This document shows positions 29,817-34,490 of a DNA stretch of 34,490 nucleotides, in pieces. The notes under the pieces were generated by a model that saw only the letters and a program-made list of their open reading frames with translations, was not told where the DNA came from and did not search any database. The stretch lies in contig JASHPF010000176.1 in the NCBI GenBank assembly GCA_030038295.1, positions 1-34,490 of the forward strand. Direction: 5' to 3'. The number at the start of each line of letters is the position of its first letter. The first letter of the stretch is position 1. A program made the position numbers and the translations under genes. The DNA comes from Streptosporangiaceae bacterium (GTDB lineage Bacteria > Actinomycetota > Actinomycetes > Streptosporangiales > Streptosporangiaceae).

Positions 29817-31385
29817 CTAGGCCCAGTCGACCTCGGTCGAGGCAAAGAACGCCCAGTCACGCCGGCGCCACAGCGGCGCGTGGCTCGCCAGGCTCTGCCG
29901 CATCTCGGTCCACGGCGCGGGCCGCCCCGTCCACGCGCTCTCCGCGATGGCCGGCAAGCGCGGCAGCAGCATCGTTGTCAGGTCGGCGAAGCTGGTGATG
30001 GTCTCCCCGAAGAGCGTCGCCTCCACCCCGGCAATGTGTGCGCCGGGCAGTCCGGCACTGTCCGGATCCCAGGCAGCGGCCGCGGCGACCGTGTGCGGCG
30101 GATAGTGCGGGAAGCCAAGCCGGCGCGCCACGTCGCGCTGATCCGCAGGAGCGATCGCGGGGTCATAGGGCCGGTCCAGGTAGGCGTGCGACTGAGGCGA
30201 CAGCAGCAGCCGGGCACCGCCCGCGACCGCCGCCCGCACGTCGGCGTCCGCCGATTCGAAGTGACGCCGCAGTGTCGGCGACTCGGTGGCGGACAGTCCT
30301 GTCATCGCCAGGCTGATCCAGTGCTGCAGGATGTCGCGCTCATCGACACCCGCTCGCGCCGCTTCCTGCCAGGCGACGGGTTCCTTCCCCGCCTCGCGCA
30401 CCCTCGCCCGCAGGAACCGGACCGCGGTGGCGAAGGCCTGGTCGTCCGCTCCATACGCCTCGTCGGCGCCGATGTGGATGTACGGCCCGCGGGTCTGGCG
30501 GGCGACCTGACCGACAATCTGACCGACCAGCGCGCGCGTCGCGTCGTCGGCGAGGTCGATCGGCCCGGCATACGCAGCGTCCGCCGCCAGCCAGGCCGGG
30601 CGCGGCAGACGGGCGAGCGACGGGATGGCCCGCACCAGCGCACCGCAGTGGCCGGGCAGATCGATCTCCGGCACCACGATGACGTGTCGCTCGGCGGCGT
30701 AGTCTTGCAGGTCACCGAATTCGGTCACGGTGTAATAGCCAGTCCCGCCCGACGACACCGGTGCGTCCGTCAGCTCGGGCAGGCCCGGGATCGCGAGCCG
30801 CCATGCCTCGTCGTCGGTCAGGTGCAGGTGCAGCCTGTTGAGCTTGTACAGGACGCAGAGATCGACGACCTCCCTAAGCTCGGCGGGCGTCCGGAACGAC
30901 CGCGCGACGTCCACCATGAGCCCGCGCCAGCCAACGCGCGGGTTGTCCTCGATCACCTGACACGGCAGCTCGCCAGTCTCGGCCACGAGCTGGGCGAGTG
31001 TGCTCACCGCCCGCAAGACGCCCGCCGGCGTGCGCCCCGTGCACCGGATGCCGGCCTGCTCAACCTGAAGGCGATACGCCTCGTCCTGGCTGTCGCCTGG
31101 CTGGGTCACGACCGGCGGGGCGCCAGGCGAAGCGGCCGTCTGGGCGCCAGGCGGGGTGGCTGGCGGAGCAGCCGGCGGCAGATCAAGCCGGAGCTCGACG
31201 CGGGGCAGAGCCGACGGGTCTTCGGCCTCAGCGGCTGGCGCGCCGTAGCGCGCCAGCATGTCGGCGGCGACACCTACCAGGGATGCGAGCTCAGCGCCCG
31301 TGGCCACCACCGGCCCGAGCCGCGAGACATCAAGCACGCCCCCGGTGCGGGCCTGCTGCACCGGGCGCGGGATAAGCCGAGCCAT
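29817..31385 (-). CDS. Beta-N-acetylhexosaminidase, glycoside hydrolase family 20
   Basis: A 522-residue GH20 enzyme that removes terminal GlcNAc/GalNAc. The catalytic pair is D308-E309 in YIHIGADEAY. Other signatures are WRGLMVDVARSFRTPAELREVVDLCVLYKLNRLHLHLTDDEAWRLAI (155-199), VIVVPEIDLPGHCGAL (235-250), VAWQEA and GVEATLFGE (both in the C-terminal half). The N-terminal GH20b-like domain contains an inserted Pro/Ala-rich stretch (about 70-98). There is no signal peptide, so it probably acts inside the cell on imported sugars. ATG 31385 follows GGAGGCCTC; the 24-residue upstream extension has no support. A sugar ABC importer is encoded 286 bases upstream on the same strand. Confidence 0.92.
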   Translation of the reverse strand: MARLIPRPVQQARTGGVLDVSRLGPVVATGAELASLVGVAADMLARYGAPAAEAEDPSALPRVELRLDLPPAAPPATPPGAQTAASPGAPPVVTQPGDSQDEAYRLQVEQAGIRCTGRTPAGVLRAVSTLAQLVAETGELPCQVIEDNPRVGWRGLMVDVARSFRTPAELREVVDLCVLYKLNRLHLHLTDDEAWRLAIPGLPELTDAPVSSGGTGYYTVTEFGDLQDYAAERHVIVVPEIDLPGHCGALVRAIPSLARLPRPAWLAADAAYAGPIDLADDATRALVGQIVGQVARQTRGPYIHIGADEAYGADDQAFATAVRFLRARVREAGKEPVAWQEAARAGVDERDILQHWISLAMTGLSATESPTLRRHFESADADVRAAVAGGARLLLSPQSHAYLDRPYDPAIAPADQRDVARRLGFPHYPPHTVAAAAAWDPDSAGLPGAHIAGVEATLFGETITSFADLTTMLLPRLPAIAESAWTGRPAPWTEMRQSLASHAPLWRRRDWAFFASTEVDWA

Positions 31386-31671
31386 GAGGCCTCCGGATTG
31401 CTTCGCCGCGTGCTGACCGCGTCGATCGTGCGAACGGAGCGTGAGACCGGACATCATCCCATCGCGATCGCCAACCGCGGCCTGGGTGGGCCGGCCGATC
31501 GGTGGATCGGCCGATGCGTGGCCGGTCCGTGGGCCGGCCGACCCCGCGCTAGCCCGCCCCTAGCGAGCCGCCGCACCGACCCGGCACGCGCCGCAGTACA
31601 ACCTCGACACCGGTGAAGGTGCTGGTCCTCGGTCGCAGGCGGCGCGTCCCCTCCGGCGGCGCGCCGCCGCT
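31386..31671. other. Intergenic region between importer and hexosaminidase genes with short repeats
   Basis: No gene is seen in these 286 bases. The 15-mer GTGGGCCGGCCGA(T/C)C occurs at 31486-31500 and 31529-31543. CGCTAG / CTAGCG (31547-31552 and 31560-31565) forms a small hairpin. The 16-bp palindrome CGGCGGCGCGCCGCCG (31654-31669) begins just past the permease stop and could end the importer transcript, though no T-tract follows. Hexosaminidase promoter elements are not obvious. Confidence 0.5.
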
Positions 31672-32712
31672 TCATCTTCGTTCGATGAACGTGCCGATCG
31701 CGACCGCGAAGATTATCAGCGCCCCGCGGACGATGTCCTGCCAGAAGTCCGGGACGGCGAGCAAGTCGAAGCCATTCGTGATCGTGCCCAGAATCAGCAC
31801 ACCGAGGACGGTGCGCCACACCGAGCCGACGCCGCCGAAGATGCTGCTGCCGCCGAGCGCCACGCCCGCGATCGCGAGCAGCGCCAGGTCGCCGCCGAGA
31901 CCGCTCATGTCGCTCGAACCCGACCCGGTCGTCGACGAATCGATCAGGCCGGAGAGGCCGCAGGCGGCTCCGGTGACCACGAAGGTAATAATCACCGTCC
32001 GGTCGATCTTGAGGCCCGACAGGCGTGCCGCGTTGCGGTTGTCACCGACGCCATAGAGGTGACGGCCGAAGACCGTATAGGCCAGCACGAGCTGCAGGAC
32101 GATCGCGACGACGGCGAAGATGATGACGGGGTACTGGATCCCGATGATCCGATGCTGGCCAATGAAGGTGAACACGCTGCTAGTCGGCGTGATGAGCAGG
32201 CCGCCGTCGGTCACGCCGACGGCGATGCCCCCGAACGTGAGGGCGGTCGCGAGTGTCGCGAGGAAGGCGTTCACGTGCAGCTTCGTGACCAGGAGCCCGT
32301 TGATGAGCCCCATCGCCGCGCCGGAGAAGATCGTGACTGGGAAACACCACCACACCCCGTAATGGACGGCGGCGTAGGCGCCCAGCACCTCGCTCAGCAC
32401 GAAGATCGACCCGAGCGAGAGGTCAAAGTTTCCGGCGATGATCGTGAGCGTCACGGCGCAGGCGGCGATGCCGATCGTCGCGTTCTGGAAGACGAGGTTG
32501 AGCAGGTTCTGCGTGGTGAAGAAGACGGGCGAAGCGACCCAGAAGAAGCAGAAGAGCGCGACCGCGAACGCGACGATGCCATAGTCGCGGACGTGCTCGG
32601 CTCTGATCCTGCGCGGCGAGCGTACCCGCGGACCGATGAGCGTACCCGCACCAACGGGCTCCCCGGTGACGATGGGGTCCCCGGCCACGGGGTCGGACGG
32701 CTGCACGGTCAT
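31672..32712 (-). CDS. ABC sugar importer permease, ribose (CUT2/RbsC-like) family
   Basis: A 346-residue inner-membrane permease with about 8-10 helices after a 40-residue charged N-terminal tail. Family landmarks: ASPVFFTTQNLLNLVFQNATIGIAACAVTLTIIAGNFDLSLGSI, the RbsC signature; FLATLATALTFGGIAVGVTDG; GRHLYGVGDNRNAARLSGLKID, the cytoplasmic loop that contacts the ATPase; and LLAIAGVALGGSSIFGGVGSVWRTVLGVLILGTITNGFDLL. ATG 32712 overlaps the ATPase stop (ATGA). It forms the importer with the two genes upstream. The transported sugar is unknown; ribose-family importers carry pentoses, hexoses, nucleosides or autoinducer-2. Confidence 0.93.
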   Translation of the reverse strand: MTVQPSDPVAGDPIVTGEPVGAGTLIGPRVRSPRRIRAEHVRDYGIVAFAVALFCFFWVASPVFFTTQNLLNLVFQNATIGIAACAVTLTIIAGNFDLSLGSIFVLSEVLGAYAAVHYGVWWCFPVTIFSGAAMGLINGLLVTKLHVNAFLATLATALTFGGIAVGVTDGGLLITPTSSVFTFIGQHRIIGIQYPVIIFAVVAIVLQLVLAYTVFGRHLYGVGDNRNAARLSGLKIDRTVIITFVVTGAACGLSGLIDSSTTGSGSSDMSGLGGDLALLAIAGVALGGSSIFGGVGSVWRTVLGVLILGTITNGFDLLAVPDFWQDIVRGALIIFAVAIGTFIERR

Positions 32713-34220
32713 CCGGTCGTGCTCCCTCCGAGGCCGAACGCGGCCTCCATCACGGCCTCCAACGGCGGGTCGGCGCCGAACTCGCGAGTGATCGAGCCGC
32801 GGCGCATCACGAGCACGCGATGAGCGAGCCCGAGCACCTCCTCGATCTCCGACGAGATCAGCAGCACGGCGGTACCCTCGGCGGCCAGGTTGTTGATCAG
32901 ACGGTGAATCGCCGCGCGCGCCGCGACGTCGACGCCGCGCGTCGGCTCGTCGAGGATCAGCAGCCGCGGGGTGCGGAACAGCCAGCGGGCGAACAGCACC
33001 TTCTGCTGGTTGCCGCCGGACAGGTTCGCCACTTTCGCTGACGGGACCGGCGGCTCGACCGACAGCGAGTGCAGCAGCGAGCTCGTCCGCGCTCGCTCGA
33101 GGGCGCGGTGCAATATCCCGAATCGCGAGGCGACGGCGTGCAAGTCCGCGAATGTCGTATTCGCCGCGAGGGTCAGCTCCACGAACAAGCCGTCGTCCTT
33201 GCGGCTCTCGGGCAGGAACGCCATCCCGGCCGCCATCGCGTCCGCGGGCGAGCGGATGCGCCGCACCTTGCCGTCGACGGCGATCGTGCCGCCATCGATC
33301 GGGTCGGCGCCCGCGATCGCCCGGGCAAGCTCGGAGCGGCCGCTGCCCACGAGGCCGGCGAGGCCAACGATCTCACCGGCCCGGATCTGCAGCGAGATGT
33401 CCCTCAGCACGCCGGTACGGCGCAAGCCGGACACCTCGAGCACCAGCGGTGCCGTCGAGCCTTCCTGTTTTTCGAAGTGCTCCGCCTCCGCCGCGGCGCC
33501 GAACATGCCGGCGACGAGGCTTTCCTCGGTTTCCTCCGCAGCCGGCGCCGTCCGCACCAGGCGCCCGCTGCGCAGCACCGTCACCGTGTCGGCGAGGTCG
33601 AGGACCTCGTCGAGGAAGTGGCTGACGTAGACGATCGTCCTGCCGCTTTCGCGCAAGGAGCGGATCATCCGGTGGAGCGTCTTGGTCTCGACGCTGGTGA
33701 GCGACGAGGTCGGCTCGTCCATCACGATCACGCGCGCATCGCACGCGACCGCGCGCAGGATCTCAACCTTCTGCTTGTCTGCGGTGCGCAGGGCGCCGAC
33801 CTTGGCGTGTCCGTCGAGCTCGAAGCCCCACTGCGACACGAGCTCGTCGTACTGCGCGTGCAGCTGGCGCCGCTGGACCAACCCGGAGCGACGCGGCTCG
33901 ATGCCGAAGAAGACGTTCTCGATCACGGTCATGTGCGGCATCGGCGAAAGCTCCTGCGAGATCGTCGAGATCCCGTCGGCGCGCGCCTCGCGCGGACTGG
34001 TGTAGCGGACCTGCCGGTCGTCGACGAACAGCTGTCCCTCGTCGGGACGGATCACCCCGCCGATGATCTTGCCGAGCGTCGACTTCCCGGCGCCGTTCGC
34101 CCCGACAAGCGCGTGCACGGTACCTCCGGCAACCTCGACGCTGACATCGTCAAGCGCCTTGGTGCCGGAGTACCGCTTGCCTATCGAGACGAGCCGGACG
34201 TGTCCGGCCGTTTCACTCAC
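32709..34220 (-). CDS. ABC sugar importer ATPase with two nucleotide-binding domains (RbsA-like)
   Basis: A 503-residue double ATPase. The first domain has Walker A GANGAGKST at 40-48, the Walker B MDEPTSSLT and H-loop VSHFLDEV. The second has a degenerate P-loop (GLVGSGRSELA), as is normal for RbsA/XylG proteins, then LSGGNQQKVLFARWL and LILDEPTRGVD. Both are cytoplasmic and drive the permease. GTG 34220 overlaps the binding-protein stop (GTGA) and gives the usual short N terminus before VRLVSIGKRYSGTKALDDVSVEV. The order binding protein, ATPase, permease with overlaps at both joints shows one tightly coupled operon. Confidence 0.95.
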   Translation of the reverse strand: MSETAGHVRLVSIGKRYSGTKALDDVSVEVAGGTVHALVGANGAGKSTLGKIIGGVIRPDEGQLFVDDRQVRYTSPREARADGISTISQELSPMPHMTVIENVFFGIEPRRSGLVQRRQLHAQYDELVSQWGFELDGHAKVGALRTADKQKVEILRAVACDARVIVMDEPTSSLTSVETKTLHRMIRSLRESGRTIVYVSHFLDEVLDLADTVTVLRSGRLVRTAPAAEETEESLVAGMFGAAAEAEHFEKQEGSTAPLVLEVSGLRRTGVLRDISLQIRAGEIVGLAGLVGSGRSELARAIAGADPIDGGTIAVDGKVRRIRSPADAMAAGMAFLPESRKDDGLFVELTLAANTTFADLHAVASRFGILHRALERARTSSLLHSLSVEPPVPSAKVANLSGGNQQKVLFARWLFRTPRLLILDEPTRGVDVAARAAIHRLINNLAAEGTAVLLISSEIEEVLGLAHRVLVMRRGSITREFGADPPLEAVMEAAFGLGGSTTG

Positions 34221-34490
34221 CCTGGATTGCCCTCCAGGTCCCAGTCAGGCACGAAGCTCGGGTGCGCGCTCAGGAACGCCGCGTTGATGATCGCGGGCCG
34301 GGTGGTTGAGTTGATGATGTCGACGACGGACGGGATCGACTGGCCCTTCACCGCGTCGTACAGGTACTGGATGCCGAGCACCGACTCCGACACCGGGTAC
34401 AGGCCGAGGGTGGCGTAGACGGTTCCCGCCTTGACGTCGTTGACGAGCTCGGTGGCGCCGCCGTACCCGATGATCGCGATGTTCTTGCCG
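34217..34490 (-). CDS. Sugar-binding lipoprotein of the ABC importer, C-terminal end only
   Basis: The last 91 residues of a gene that runs out of the window, ending in TGA at 34217-34219. They read GKNIAIIGYGGATELVNDVK, then AGTVYATLGLYPVSESVLGIQYLYDAVKG, then TRPAIINAAFLSAHPSFVPDWDLEGNPG. This is the C-terminal lobe of a Peripla_BP_4 (ribose/xylose-type) binding protein: the GYGG strand, the variable A-T-x-x-x-P segment and the hinge-return helix. Its stop overlaps the ATPase GTG. The ligand pocket residues upstream are not visible, so the substrate cannot be inferred. Confidence 0.85.
   Translation of the reverse strand, partial: GKNIAIIGYGGATELVNDVKAGTVYATLGLYPVSESVLGIQYLYDAVKGQSIPSVVDIINSTTRPAIINAAFLSAHPSFVPDWDLEGNPG

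Noticed and set aside
29880-31616. 578-codon plus-strand frame opposite the hexosaminidase
   Set aside because: The GH20 signatures on the minus strand are unambiguous; the plus-strand translation is an Arg-rich shadow.
33069-34418. 449-codon plus-strand frame opposite the importer ATPase
   Set aside because: The minus strand has two complete ABC domains; the plus-strand frame has no recognisable domain.

Overview
The window is chromosomal DNA of very high G+C content. Genes are densely packed and often joined by 4-nt ATGA/GTGA overlaps, GTG starts are frequent, several genes look leaderless, and there are four luciferase-like (LLM) flavin oxidoreductases. Together these point to a free-living, soil-type actinomycete (Actinomycetota); the genus cannot be fixed from this sequence. 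I saw no tRNA, rRNA, CRISPR array, transposase, integrase or phage gene, and no gene-free stretch longer than 300 bases.

Layout. (1) 1-4.4 kb, plus strand: the end of a phosphoketolase gene coupled to acetate kinase (the acetyl-phosphate/ATP shunt), then a PLP-dependent threonine/serine ammonia-lyase coupled to an ankyrin-repeat protein. (2) 4.4-8.3 kb: a stress or dormancy-like patch with a universal stress protein, an LLM oxidoreductase, a two-TM membrane protein, a DUF1918 protein and a PPK2 polyphosphate kinase. Two sites of the form GGGAC-N4-GTCCC/T resemble DosR boxes and suggest hypoxia/redox control. (3) 8.3-11.5 kb, plus strand: a cobalamin-independent methionine-synthase-like protein and two LLM oxidoreductases. 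(4) 11.6-18.6 kb, minus strand: a likely operon encoding an MFS exporter, LLM monooxygenase, alpha/beta hydrolase, ThDP-dependent E1-alpha and E1-beta, a free-standing 83-residue lipoyl domain, a VOC protein and a GNAT acetyltransferase. It is divergent from a TetR regulator whose intergenic region carries three copies of a 13-bp dyad; the TetR gene is coupled to an AhpD-like gene. (5) 20.1-24.3 kb: the nickel-pincer lactate racemase system, larC, larB, larE and larA. (6) 24.4-26.2 kb: a type II haloacid dehalogenase, a YceI-family protein and an HxlR regulator. (7) 26.2-28.7 kb: an ABC-2 exporter divergent from a second TetR over a 9-bp-arm operator. (8) 28.7-34.5 kb, minus strand: a secreted ricin-lectin protein, a cytosolic-type GH20 hexosaminidase, and a ribose-type (CUT2) ABC importer with permease, double ATPase and the end of the binding protein.

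Best candidate for an under-described system: the operon at 11.6-18.6 kb. In Pseudomonas-type acetoin dehydrogenase, AcoC is one chain with a lipoyl domain and an alpha/beta-hydrolase-fold domain. Here both parts occur as separate genes flanking E1-alpha/E1-beta and coupled to a flavin monooxygenase. There is no classical E2 acyltransferase and no E3 in the window. I infer a substrate-specific oxygenation, hydrolysis or thiamin-dependent C-C cleavage route; the substrate is unknown.

A second point of interest is the lactate racemase set beside a predicted 2-haloacid dehalogenase, whose products would be 2-hydroxyacids.
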